Shown piece after piece: positions 18,076 to 25,053 of a DNA stretch of 64,000 nucleotides (its first letter is position 1; every line of letters starts with the position of its first letter). This DNA comes from Paraburkholderia azotifigens (GTDB lineage: Bacteria; Pseudomonadota; Gammaproteobacteria; Burkholderiales; Burkholderiaceae): contig NZ_VOQS01000002.1 in assembly GCF_007995085.1 (NCBI RefSeq), forward strand, positions 29,915 to 93,914, given 5' to 3'. The notes below the pieces were generated by a model. That model was not told the origin of the DNA and made no database searches. It worked only from the letters and a program-made list of their open reading frames with translations. Both the position numbers and the translations under genes were made by a program.

Positions 18076-19031
18076 CTGATGCCCTCATCGCTTCGTACTC
18101 GCCCGCTCTACCCGTACTGGTTGCGAGCTCGAGTGAGCGGGCCGGCGTGCGCTTTCTGGAGTTCTTCGCGTCGGCAATCCGCAACCCGCATACGCGGCGC
18201 GCGTATGCGCGCGCGGCCAGTGACTTCCTGAGCTGGTGCGCCGGCGCGGGCGTGACATCAGTCGAGGGCGTGCAGCCGCTGCATGTGGCCGCGTGGATCG
18301 AGCTGCAGACACAGACGCTGTCGGCGCCGACCGTCAAGCAGCGGCTCGCGGCGATCCGCCATCTGTTCGACTGGCTGGTGACCGGCCAGATCGTGCCGCA
18401 CAACCCGGCCGCGTCGGTGCGCGGGCCGAGCCACTCCGCGAAGCAGGGCAAGACGCCTGTGCTCGACGCGAGCGAGGCGCGGCAGCTGCTCGACAGCATT
18501 GACGTGACGACGCCGGTGGGTCTGCGCGACCGCGCGCTGATCGCGCTGATGGTGTTTTCGTTTGCACGGGTGGGTGCGGCGCTCGCGATGCGGGTCGACG
18601 ATGTGTATATGCAGCAGCGCCGGCTGTGGGTGCGCCTGCGCGAAAAAGGCGGCAAGGCGCACGCGATGCCGTGTCACCACACGCTGGAAGCGTACCTGCA
18701 CGACTATCTGGAGCAGACCGGGCTGCGTGATGAGCCAAAGGCGCCTCTGTTCCGCACGATCGCGCGCGGCACCGGGCAGCTGAGCACGACGCCGCTGCCG
18801 CAGGCGAACGCGTACGCGATGGTGAGGCGCCGGGCGCTCGCGGCCGGGATCGGCACCAAGATCGGCAACCACACCTTCCGCGCCACGGGCATCACCGCCT
18901 ACCTGAAAAACGGTGGCACGCTGGAAAATGCCGCCGCAATGGCCAATCACGCATCGACGCGCACCACGCAGCTCTATGACCGGCGCCGTGACGACATCAG
19001 CCTCGACGAGGTCGAGCGGATCAGCCTGTAG
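18072..19031 (+). CDS. tyrosine recombinase (XerC/D-like)
   Basis: A 319-residue phage-integrase-family recombinase. The N-terminal SAM-like core-binding domain covers residues 30-110 (NPHTRRAYARAASDFLSWCAGAGV, VKQRLAAIRHLFDWLVTGQIVPHNPAASVRGP). The catalytic domain shows Arg in FARVGAAL near residue 165, a central Lys, HTFR near 266, the second His in NHAST near 291, and the nucleophile Tyr in QLYDRR near 302. All key residues are present. Its ATG overlaps the Trypco2-like gene, so both are made from one message. Confidence 0.9.
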   Translation: MTDALIASYSPALPVLVASSSERAGVRFLEFFASAIRNPHTRRAYARAASDFLSWCAGAGVTSVEGVQPLHVAAWIELQTQTLSAPTVKQRLAAIRHLFDWLVTGQIVPHNPAASVRGPSHSAKQGKTPVLDASEARQLLDSIDVTTPVGLRDRALIALMVFSFARVGAALAMRVDDVYMQQRRLWVRLREKGGKAHAMPCHHTLEAYLHDYLEQTGLRDEPKAPLFRTIARGTGQLSTTPLPQANAYAMVRRRALAAGIGTKIGNHTFRATGITAYLKNGGTLENAAAMANHASTRTTQLYDRRRDDISLDEVERISL

Positions 19032-19229
19032 CGAATGCCTTCGCTCCCCCTGCCCGGTGACGGCGCGCCCTGGTCACGACGATTTCTCGCCGCGCGAGCC
19101 GACATCGTTGGCTCGTGGCCGCGCCAGGCAGAAGACCACTGCAACGAGCATCACCATGGCGAGGCAGCAGACAAAGATGGCGCCGCCTGTCGGGTGGGGC
19201 GTCAAGCGGTGTCACACATAACATCTGAC

Positions 19230-19258
19230 TTGTCACGCAGTGTGACATGATATAGAAT
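19230..19258 (+). promoter_or_regulatory. promoter with overlapping operator for a TA pair
   Basis: TTGTCA (19230-19235) and TAGAAT (19253-19258) are 17 bases apart. The -35 box overlaps an inverted repeat TGTCAC-GCAGT-GTGACA at 19231-19247, so a repressor bound there would block RNA polymerase. The toxin gene starts 28 bases after the -10 box. A further TGTCAC occurs at 19210. Confidence 0.6.
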
Positions 19259-19285
19259 CATTTTTGAGCGCATAACAACTCAACA

Positions 19286-19603
19286 ATGAAGCCCAACTAT
19301 AAGCCGCCTTTTGTTTCCTTCGTTAAGAAACAGCACAAGCCGCTGCAGCTAGCCATTGAGGACGCTGTCGAGACGATTTGTGATGATCCGGACGTAGGGG
19401 AAAGCAAGACGGGTGACTTGGCGGGCATCTGGGTCTACAAGTTCAAGCACAAGCGTCAGGAATATCTGGTCGCCTATCGACCTCCCACTGACGCGGAAAT
19501 GAAGGCTGAGGGCGTAGATGTTGAGTTGTTGCTAATTGATTTTTATCAGGTCGGATCGCATGAGAATTTCTATGCGACCCTTAAAAAGTACCTGAAATCG
19601 TAG
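19286..19603 (+). CDS. RelE/HigB-like toxin
   Basis: A 105-residue protein: MKPNYKPPFVSFVKKQHKPLQLAIEDAVETICDDPDVGESKTGDLAGIWVYKFKHKRQEYLVAYRP. The basic helix, then L-x-G-x-W-V-Y-K-F-x-x-x-R-Q-E-Y-L-V-A-Y matches RelE/ParE-fold mRNA-interferase toxins. It is the first gene of a two-gene unit with a helix-turn-helix antitoxin 11 bp downstream, the reversed order seen in HigBA-type systems. Autoregulation would act through the palindrome in the promoter. Confidence 0.75.
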   Translation: MKPNYKPPFVSFVKKQHKPLQLAIEDAVETICDDPDVGESKTGDLAGIWVYKFKHKRQEYLVAYRPPTDAEMKAEGVDVELLLIDFYQVGSHENFYATLKKYLKS

Positions 19604-19614
19604 GAGTTATTGCA

Positions 19615-19944
19615 ATGAACAAGCACACCGCCGAGAGCGTTTTCCAAGATCTGAAGAAGCTGCCCAGCTCCGAACAGATGCGCTTTTTTGCCATTCTGGG
19701 TCGGCAGGCTGTGCAGTCCACGCAGGATAACTTCAGCCACGAAGAGGTGTTCGGTCATTTGGCTGATGATGAATTTACGTCGGCTGAAGCAGCCGAATAT
19801 TTGGATGTGTCGATGTCGACCTTCCGCCGCTACGTGAGCAATGGTCGATTGAGGGCAAGCAGCGAAATGGGCCGAAATCAGCTGTTCGCGACGAAGGATC
19901 TGAAGGCGTTTAAACGATCGCTGCAAGAGGTCAGGAGTCGTTGA
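19615..19944 (+). CDS. helix-turn-helix antitoxin
   Basis: A 109-residue protein. The C-terminal half contains an excisionase/MerR-type winged helix (FTSAEAAEYLDVSMSTFRRYVSNGRLRASSEMGRNQLFATKDLKAFKRSL) and the N-terminal half is helical and acidic (FQDLKKLPSSEQMRFFAIL), suitable for neutralising the toxin. AGGAG precedes the ATG. It forms a pair with the upstream RelE/HigB-like toxin and probably represses their promoter. A terminator follows. Confidence 0.72.
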   Translation: MNKHTAESVFQDLKKLPSSEQMRFFAILGRQAVQSTQDNFSHEEVFGHLADDEFTSAEAAEYLDVSMSTFRRYVSNGRLRASSEMGRNQLFATKDLKAFKRSLQEVRSR

Positions 19945-19967
19945 TCGACTTGGGGCTTATGACATAG

Positions 19968-19990
19968 CAAGGGCGCTTCGGCGCCCTTTG
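19968..19990 (+). terminator. terminator of the TA operon
   Basis: AAGGGCGC-TTCG-GCGCCCTT forms a tight hairpin with a UUCG loop, followed by TTGTCATTT. It begins 25 bases after the antitoxin stop. Confidence 0.7.
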
Positions 19991-20007
19991 TCATTTCTAC
20001 GCCCCCG

Positions 20008-20036
20008 AAAAAAAGCCCGCCACAGTGGGCGGGCTT
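20008..20036 (-). terminator. minus-strand terminator
   Basis: On the minus strand AAGCCCGCC/GGCGGGCTT forms a 9-bp stem followed by seven T residues. It would end transcription from the integrase fragment side and faces the TA terminator. Confidence 0.75.
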
Positions 20037-20130
20037 AATCCATATCAGGAGGAGACATGGAGGAGACGGGATAAGTATAAACCCTAATCAAAAATCGGGT
20101 GTAGTGCCGTGCCAAAATCATTGATTTGTC

Positions 20131-20209
20131 GTTACGCGTAACACAAAATGTCCCACGCTGATAAGGGGCGGAGCATGGTCGACAATAAGAATATTGCGTT
20201 ACCTGTAAC
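20131..20209. repeat. two GTTAC-type palindromes
   Basis: GTTACGCGTAAC at 20131-20142 is a perfect 12-bp palindrome. GTTACCTGTAAC at 20198-20209 is a second copy differing only in its centre. They are 67 bp apart start to start, which could be a repressor site pair or recombinase arm sites beside the truncated integrase. Confidence 0.5.
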
Positions 20210-20239
20210 GGAAAAACGCGGCCGGACGCTTCCTGGATC

Positions 20240-20475
20240 GAACCTTCTTTTCCTTGCGATATTTCGGCCTCATAGCGCTGTAGAGCCTCATGGAGTGTCG
20301 CGGCCTTCGCCTTGCCGCGGCTGACCCATCCGCCCCACGCCATCTCTGACTCGATCATCCGGGCCCAGGCTTCTGCTTCCGCCTTCGTTTCAAAGGTCTT
20401 GCTTTGCGCTGGGTGGCCGCATCGCCGCACCTGGGCACGCCACTGACAAGGTCCTCGTTCGGTAATAGTCGCCAT
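20240..20475 (-). pseudogene. integrase N-terminal fragment
   Basis: The minus strand encodes MATITERGPCQWRAQVRRCGHPAQSKTFETKAEAEAWARMIESEMAWGGWVSRGKAKAATLHEALQRYEAEISQGKEG. This is the arm-DNA-binding domain and first core-binding helix of phage-type tyrosine integrases. After GKEG the homology ends abruptly and the frame runs into unrelated sequence, so about 75% of the gene including the catalytic domain is missing. It marks an old integration scar. Confidence 0.75.
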
Positions 20476-20695
20476 CGAATCTGCTGGTGTATGAGATGAA
20501 TTTTGTTTGCAGCGAGGGTTTGATCCTGGCTCCGCCACAAAATCTGCAACTTTGGCCGGTTTTTACAATTTGGACGTTACCTTCGTCATTCCTCGGTCTT
20601 GCCCCATGCTCAGGGGTACCACTCACGAAAGTATCATGCGCCCATCACCGCGCTCCTAGACTGTATCTTTGCAGGTCGAACGCAAGGGGCCTGAT

Positions 20696-21250
20696 ATGAA
20701 TGAACAAAGGCTTGGGCAAGCGTCTGCCCATTCTCGCGGAACGCAAGGTGGGCGCACTGATTTCCATGCTGGTGGTGCGAAATGGCTCGCCCGGCTTTCT
20801 CCCTCAGCATTGGCGCATTGGCCCACAGTGGCAAAACAGCTGTCTGACGCGGGAGTACTGGAATTTATCGATGGGGAGTTGCTAGCCCGCTACTGTGAAG
20901 CGTTCGCGCAATGGTGTGCAGCCAGTGACCAGCTTGCCACCATGCTGGTCGATCTCGGCTTGATGGCGGGCCGCCAGGCGTATGCCCCAGCCGAGCCATC
21001 GCACAAGGCGACACCACCCGCTGCGACGGCAGAAACAAAACCGGAACCTGTTCGACGACCGCCTAACGCGATCATGCGTCGTCCAGAGGTTGAAAATGAG
21101 ACGGGCTTGTCCCGGTCAACCATTTATCAGCGCATCAAGGCTGGAACCTTTCCAGCACCCGTGCAGCTTGGAGCGCGTTCTGTGGGCTGGCGAATCGCCG
21201 ATATTGAAGCTTTTCTGTCATCGCCTGCCAGCTATCAAGCGGCAGATTAA
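20696..21250 (+). CDS. AlpA-type regulator with a terminase-like N-terminus
   Basis: A 184-residue protein starting at ATG 20696 after AAGGGG. The C-terminal 60 residues are an AlpA/excisionase helix-turn-helix (NAIMRRPEVENETGLSRSTIYQRIKAGTFPAPVQLGARSVGWRIADIEAFLSSP). The N-terminal half (ALAHWPTVAKQLSDAGVLEFIDGELLARYCEAFAQWCAASDQLATM) resembles the helical part of P27-type phage small terminases. The linker is Pro/Thr-rich. AlpA proteins act as directionality factors or activators of integrase genes. The combination looks like a fusion of a phage packaging remnant and a regulator. Confidence 0.65.
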   Translation: MNEQRLGQASAHSRGTQGGRTDFHAGGAKWLARLSPSALAHWPTVAKQLSDAGVLEFIDGELLARYCEAFAQWCAASDQLATMLVDLGLMAGRQAYAPAEPSHKATPPAATAETKPEPVRRPPNAIMRRPEVENETGLSRSTIYQRIKAGTFPAPVQLGARSVGWRIADIEAFLSSPASYQAAD

Positions 21251-21812
21251 AAGGCCGACGCTCCCGAGTGGCAGAGCGTCAAATCGACGTGACTGATTGT
21301 AGGTCAATGCGTCGTACCGCGTAACCCACACCGGGCGTTCCCCGGCTTGCAGCGCCGGGTCGGGCTTGCGCTGCGCGTCGAGCCTCGTTCCGAGTCTCGC
21401 CCCCTTCGGGCTTCAATCCCTACCGCAACCCCTAGCCAGGTGCGGCCATCAGGCCGCACGAAGGCGCTCGCCGCGCGGCGTCCAGCTCGGCTCCGATACA
21501 CGCCCTCACGCATTGCCGGTGAGTTCGTCGTCCACCACCGCGACCATAGCCAACCCGGCACGGCCATCAAGGGCCGCGCTGCGCGCTGAAATCCTCGCCC
21601 GTTCCTGCTCGCTGCGCTGCGCGGGCTGCGGCCTCCGGTTTCACCCTTGACGGCCGCACCGGGCCGGCTCCCCCCGTCGCGGGACGACGAACTCACGGCA
21701 ACGGCGGCATCGAGACGGTCGAGTCCCACAGCCTCACCGGCCCGATTACGCCGGGACTCGGAATCTTCGGCCCCGGTCAGCAGTAACCCCACACATTTTC
21801 ATGGAGATCGAT
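21251..21812. other. 560-bp GC-rich non-coding region with nested inverted repeats
   Basis: No ORF here has a ribosome site or recognisable product. The long minus-strand frame at 21304-21792 is Arg/Ser/Gly-rich and low in complexity. The region holds several strong hairpins: GTGCGGCC-ATCA-GGCCGCAC at 21440-21459, CCGGC/GCCGG near 21343-21359, and the large nested structure listed separately. It may be a structured RNA or a transfer/replication site. Confidence 0.5.
21519..21696. repeat. large nested inverted repeat
   Basis: The outer arms, GTGAGTTCGTCGTCC at 21519-21533 and its exact complement at 21682-21696, pair over 15 bp. Inner arms at 21554-21573 and 21644-21663 pair over 20 positions with three A/C mismatches on the plus strand, which become G-U pairs on the minus strand. 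A minus-strand transcript would therefore fold into one long two-part stem. Confidence 0.7.
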
Positions 21813-21944
21813 ATGCACCCTCTCACACTGCATCACTGGATCGTAGTCCTAAGTTACGCGTACGTGGAATACACGTTCACACCTTGGGATGGCCGTAACT
21901 ACTACCGCCGAACGGTTGATTACGGCCGCGTCGTGTGGTGCTGA
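21813..21944 (+). CDS. 43-residue ORF
   Basis: ATG 21813 follows GGAG by 7 bases and encodes MHPLTLHHWIVVLSYAYVEYTFTPWDGRNYYRRTVDYGRVVWC. It is rich in Tyr, Trp, Val and His, unlike random GC-rich frames. A second in-frame ATG lies at 21801. It sits directly upstream of another small ORF and the DUF3560 gene, all in one direction, as expected for an operon of small mobile-element proteins. No family is known to me. Confidence 0.4.
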   Translation: MHPLTLHHWIVVLSYAYVEYTFTPWDGRNYYRRTVDYGRVVWC

Positions 21945-21960
21945 TCGGGGAGCGCTCGAC

Positions 21961-22119
21961 GTGCCAACCAGGCTCAGCAGTTATCACCGCACCAACCATG
22001 CCGCGAGCCTCGCACTCGCGAAGAATCTGCGCAAGAACGGCAGCGCCCACGCCCGAATGATGGAGCTGGCGAAGGTGTCGCGCCTCTTCTTGGAGCAACT
22101 GCGAAAGATCGGCGAGTAA
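21961..22119 (+). CDS. 52-residue basic helical protein
   Basis: Starts at GTG 21961 after GGGGAG, 16 bp after the previous ORF. The product, MPTRLSSYHRTNHAASLALAKNLRKNGSAHARMMELAKVSRLFLEQLRKIGE, is basic and helical and could bind nucleic acid. The spacing and ribosome site suggest it belongs to the same small operon as the DUF3560 gene. I do not recognise a family. Confidence 0.45.
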   Translation: MPTRLSSYHRTNHAASLALAKNLRKNGSAHARMMELAKVSRLFLEQLRKIGE

Positions 22120-22173
22120 GCCGCAACCCGAGGTGGGCCGGCGAGGCCGGCCGCACCTGACAGGAGATGGATC

Positions 22174-22974
22174 GTGAACAAGTACGAAGCGAAGCAGCAA
22201 GCCCGCCGCGCACGCATCGAGGCCAGCGCCGAGCGCGCACGGTCGGCATCGAGCATGCACTACATCCGCGCTAGAACGATGGTATCAGCGATCCCGTTTG
22301 GTCAGCCGATCCTCGTCGGCCACCACTCCGAAGGCCGCGACCGACGTTATCGAGCGCGTGTACATGCCACGTTCGGGAAGGCATTCGCGCTGCACGATCA
22401 AGCGGCCGAGCTGGACCGCCGGGCGGCAGCCGTCGGCAAGGGCGGCATTTCGAGCGATGACCCGGAAGCGCTCGACAAACTGCGCGCGAAGCTCGCGGAC
22501 ATGGAGGAACGGCACGAGCGGATGAAGCGCGCGAACTCGCTGATTCGCCGCGATGACCGCGCCGGCCTCGAGCGCATGGGCTACTCGGCCGACGCCATCG
22601 ACAAGCTGTTCCAGCCTGATTGGCGAGGCCGCCCCGGCTTCGCTTCGTACGAGCTGACCAACAGCAGCGCGAACATTCGCCGCGTGCGCGAGCGTATCGC
22701 CGCGCTCGAAAAGATGGCCGAGCGTACCGACCGCGAGGAAGAAGGCCAGGGCTACACGTACAGGGAGGACATAGAGGACAACCGCGCCGTGTTCGTGTTC
22801 GATGCCAAGCCCGAAAAGGCCGTGCATGACCTGATGAAGCGCAACGCCTTCGTGTTCAGCCCGACGCGATCGCCAGCCGGCAAGTCGGCCTACGTGCGCA
22901 AGCTCACGCCGAACGCCATCGCGACGGCGAAGTGGCTCCGGCCGCGGCTTGACGAGTTGATGACGGACGAGTGA
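22174..22974 (+). CDS. DUF3560 domain protein
   Basis: A 266-residue protein with the DUF3560 pattern: an N-terminal coiled-coil-like Arg/Ala/Glu region (YEAKQQARRARIEASAERARSASS), then ILVGHHSEGRDRRYRARVHATFGKAFALHDQAAELDRRAAAVGKGGISSDDPEALDKLRAKLADMEERHERMK. The C-terminus (VHDLMKRNAFVFSPTRSPAGKSAYVRKLTPNAIATAKWL) matches the part often found in plasmid and ICE proteins of this family. Function is unknown; members occur in conjugative elements next to DUF932 or anti-restriction genes. AGGAG precedes its GTG/ATG start. Confidence 0.78.
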   Translation: MNKYEAKQQARRARIEASAERARSASSMHYIRARTMVSAIPFGQPILVGHHSEGRDRRYRARVHATFGKAFALHDQAAELDRRAAAVGKGGISSDDPEALDKLRAKLADMEERHERMKRANSLIRRDDRAGLERMGYSADAIDKLFQPDWRGRPGFASYELTNSSANIRRVRERIAALEKMAERTDREEEGQGYTYREDIEDNRAVFVFDAKPEKAVHDLMKRNAFVFSPTRSPAGKSAYVRKLTPNAIATAKWLRPRLDELMTDE

Positions 22975-22983
22975 TCCAGTTTC

Positions 22984-23001
22984 GGCCCGCTTCGGCGGGC
23001 C
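22984..23001 (+). terminator. hairpin after DUF3560 gene
   Basis: GGCCCGC-TTCG-GCGGGCC is a perfect 7-bp stem with a UUCG loop, 10 bases after the stop. No T-run follows, so it may be a weak terminator or mRNA-stabilising hairpin. Confidence 0.5.
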
Positions 23002-23031
23002 GCCATCGAGGGAACGGGATGAACTCGAATA

Positions 23032-23229
23032 TCACCATCGCATCTTGATTCGCATTGAACCGTCAGCGTTCCGGGTGCGCTGGCCTTTCAGGCATAACTC
23101 GCCAGCCGCTATCGTAGCTTCGTCGGTGAGGCAATTGATCGCAGCTCCCACCGGACGCGTTCGCCCCTCGTCAACAACAGGCATGTCCATTTCTAACATC
23201 AACGAAGACAACTTGCCGCCGGTTGCCAT
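23032..23229 (-). CDS. small ORF downstream of the glycine-rich gene
   Basis: A 65-residue minus-strand ORF (MATGGKLSSLMLEMDMPVVDEGRTRPVGAAINCLTDEATIAAGELCLKGQRTRNADGSMRIKMRW) starting about 48 bp after the end of the glycine-rich gene in the same direction. It has balanced composition and AGAGAG upstream. No family is recognised. It could be a real small gene or chance. Confidence 0.3.
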   Translation of the reverse strand: MATGGKLSSLMLEMDMPVVDEGRTRPVGAAINCLTDEATIAAGELCLKGQRTRNADGSMRIKMRW

Positions 23230-23276
23230 CCATTATCAATTGTCTCTCTGACGCCGGCGGTTGGTTGGCGTGGTAT

Positions 23277-24583
23277 CTAGTGCGAACCATTTCCACCATT
23301 GCCGCCGCCATGGCCGCCATTCGCCCCATTTCCGTAACCACCATGGCCGCCGGCGCCTTGGCCACCGCTGCCGTGTCCGCCGTTGCCCGGGCCGCCGCTA
23401 CCCGAACCGCCGCTACCCGAACCGCCGCTACCCGAACCGTTACCCGGGCCGCCGCTTCCGTGGCCGCCGCTACCCGGGCCGCCGCTACCCGGGCCGCCGC
23501 TACCCGGGCCGCCGCTTCCGTGGCCGCCGCTACCCGGGCCGCCGCTTCCGTGGCCGCCGCTACCCGGGCCGCCGCTTCCGTGGCCGCCGCTACCCGAACC
23601 GCCGTTACCCGAACCGCCGCTTCCGTGGCCGCCGCTACCCGAACCGCCGCTACCCGAACCGCCGTTACCCGAACCGCCGCTTCCGTGGCCGCCGCTACCC
23701 GAACCGCCGTTGCCCGGGCCGCCGCTACCCGAACCGCCGTTACCCGAACCGCCGCTTCCGTGGCCGCCGCTACCCGAACCGCCGTTGCCCGGGCCGCCGC
23801 TACCCGAACCGCCGCTACCCGAACCGCCGTTGCCCGGGCCGCCGCTACCCGAACCGCCGCTACCCTGTCCACCGCTACCTGAACCGCCGTTACCCGGTCC
23901 ACCGCTACCCGGTCCACCGCTACCCGGTCCACCGTTACCCGAACCGCCGTTACCCGAACCGCTGCCATGACCAGCGCTACCTTGGCCGCTGCTCCCCTGG
24001 CCACCGTTGCCCTGGCTGCTGCCACTACCCGGGCCACCCGCGGCCTGACCGCCACTGCTGCCTTGGCTACCCGCGCTTCCGGTTGCAGTGGCACCCGTGC
24101 TTCCGGTACCGGCACTCCCGCCCCTGTGCCCCCTGCAGCGGTGCCTCCTACGCCCGTACCGGCTGTTCCAGCGCCACCCAATCCACTGTGCGCAGTTCCC
24201 GGGCTAGCGACTCCAACGCCGGCTCCGCCAGCGATCCCCGCGTCGCCGCCCGTCCCACCTCCGATACCCGAACTTCCGACGCCGCCGGACCCGACACCAT
24301 TGCCCAAGCCCAGTCCTGCGCTGCCCGCTAATCCAGGGCCTTCTCCCGTGGCGCGCGCCCCACCCGGCAGCGGCTGGACAACTTCAGCGAGAGTGTCAGT
24401 TCCGCTTGCAGGCGAATCAATGCCACCCAGAAATTCCAGATCTGCGCCATTTGATAAGGCATCCGGCGCGTGTCCGGCGACGGACGTATTCGCCATCACC
24501 GCTGCCGCGTGCAGACTGACTGCCAGCATCGCCAGCATCTTCAATGGTGCCCGTTCTCCGTGTCCCCGATTATGTAGCTTCAT
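23277..24583 (-). pseudogene. secreted glycine-rich repeat protein, frameshifted
   Basis: ATG 24583 begins MKLHNRGHGERAPLKMLAMLAVSLHAAAVMANT, a signal peptide, followed by a Gly-rich region (GLAGSAGLGLGNGVGSGGVGSSGIGGGTGGDAG). Near 24120, after GGTAAGGTGAGV, the frame turns into low-sense Arg/Val/Ala repeats. The -1 frame there continues as GSTGATATGSAGSQGSSGGQAAGGPGSG and then GGSGS-type pentapeptides, and ends naturally as GGHGGYGNGANGGHGGGNGGNGSH at TAG 23277. I therefore read one gene of about 435 residues with a one-base shift, either a real mutation, slippage at a G-run or a base-call error. It would be a surface or matrix-like protein. Confidence 0.6.
23397..23965. repeat. 15-bp tandem repeat array
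   Basis: About 37 imperfect tandem copies of a 15-bp unit (GCCGCTACCCGAACC and variants with GGGCC or TCCGTGG) fill this stretch. Because 15 is a multiple of three and the unit lacks stop codons, all frames stay open on both strands. The minus-strand Gly-Gly-Ser-Gly-Ser frame is the meaningful one. Confidence 0.9.
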
Positions 24584-24766
24584 TTTGTATTCCTAATTAA
24601 TATATTTGGATCGTTGTCGACCCATGCTGTCAGGCGGTATCAGTGATGCCTCACCGTTGGCCGCCTCCCCCTTTTGTATGTAGTCAAGCTATCCGGGGCA
24701 CGAGGCTTGAACCGTTCGCTACCTCACGCAACAGTTGAAAGCGGGAAAAATATCCGCAACGAATGA

Positions 24767-24988
24767 ACCCAATGGAGTACTACCTGCGCGGAATGTGACG
24801 AGGCGCATCGCACTGGTCGAGTAATCGACCGAAAACTAAAACGGGTTATTATCGGCACGCTCGATCCCAATCAGACGATTCGCGGGCTTGGCGAGGGACT
24901 CAAGTTCGCGAAAGAGAATCTACGGTGGGATGATTTCGAGTGGGGCCTGCTGAGCGGGCGCATGTCAGCGCTTAGAGCTGGGGGTTAG
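24767..24988 (+). pseudogene. deaminase-like C-terminal fragment
   Basis: An open frame without a start codon reads TCAECDEAHRTGRVIDRKLKRVIIGTLDPNQTIRGLGEGLKFAKENLRWDDFEWGLLSGRMSALRAGG then stop. V-I-I-G-T-L-D-P-N-x-x-I-R-G-x-G resembles the segment after the zinc site in RibD/dCMP-deaminase-like proteins. The catalytic HxE part is absent, so only a remnant remains. The match is short and the assignment tentative. Confidence 0.35.
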
Positions 24989-25053
24989 GCGCCGAGTGGA
25001 ATGAGTCGCTTGATACGTAGTTCCGTGCCGGCCGACTTGCCCAGGCCGGCCAC

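Noticed and set aside
21304..21792. 162-residue minus-strand ORF
   Set aside because: It is rich in Arg, Ser, Gly and Ala, has no ribosome site and spans the nested inverted repeats, so it is unlikely to be a protein.
23397..23965. CRISPR array
   Set aside because: The repeats are contiguous 15-bp coding units without unique spacers, and no cas genes are nearby.
23223..24331. Long plus-strand Pro/Ala/Arg repeat ORFs
   Set aside because: They are translations of the complementary strand of the 15-bp repeat. They lack a signal or start context, while the minus strand has a signal peptide and a natural stop.
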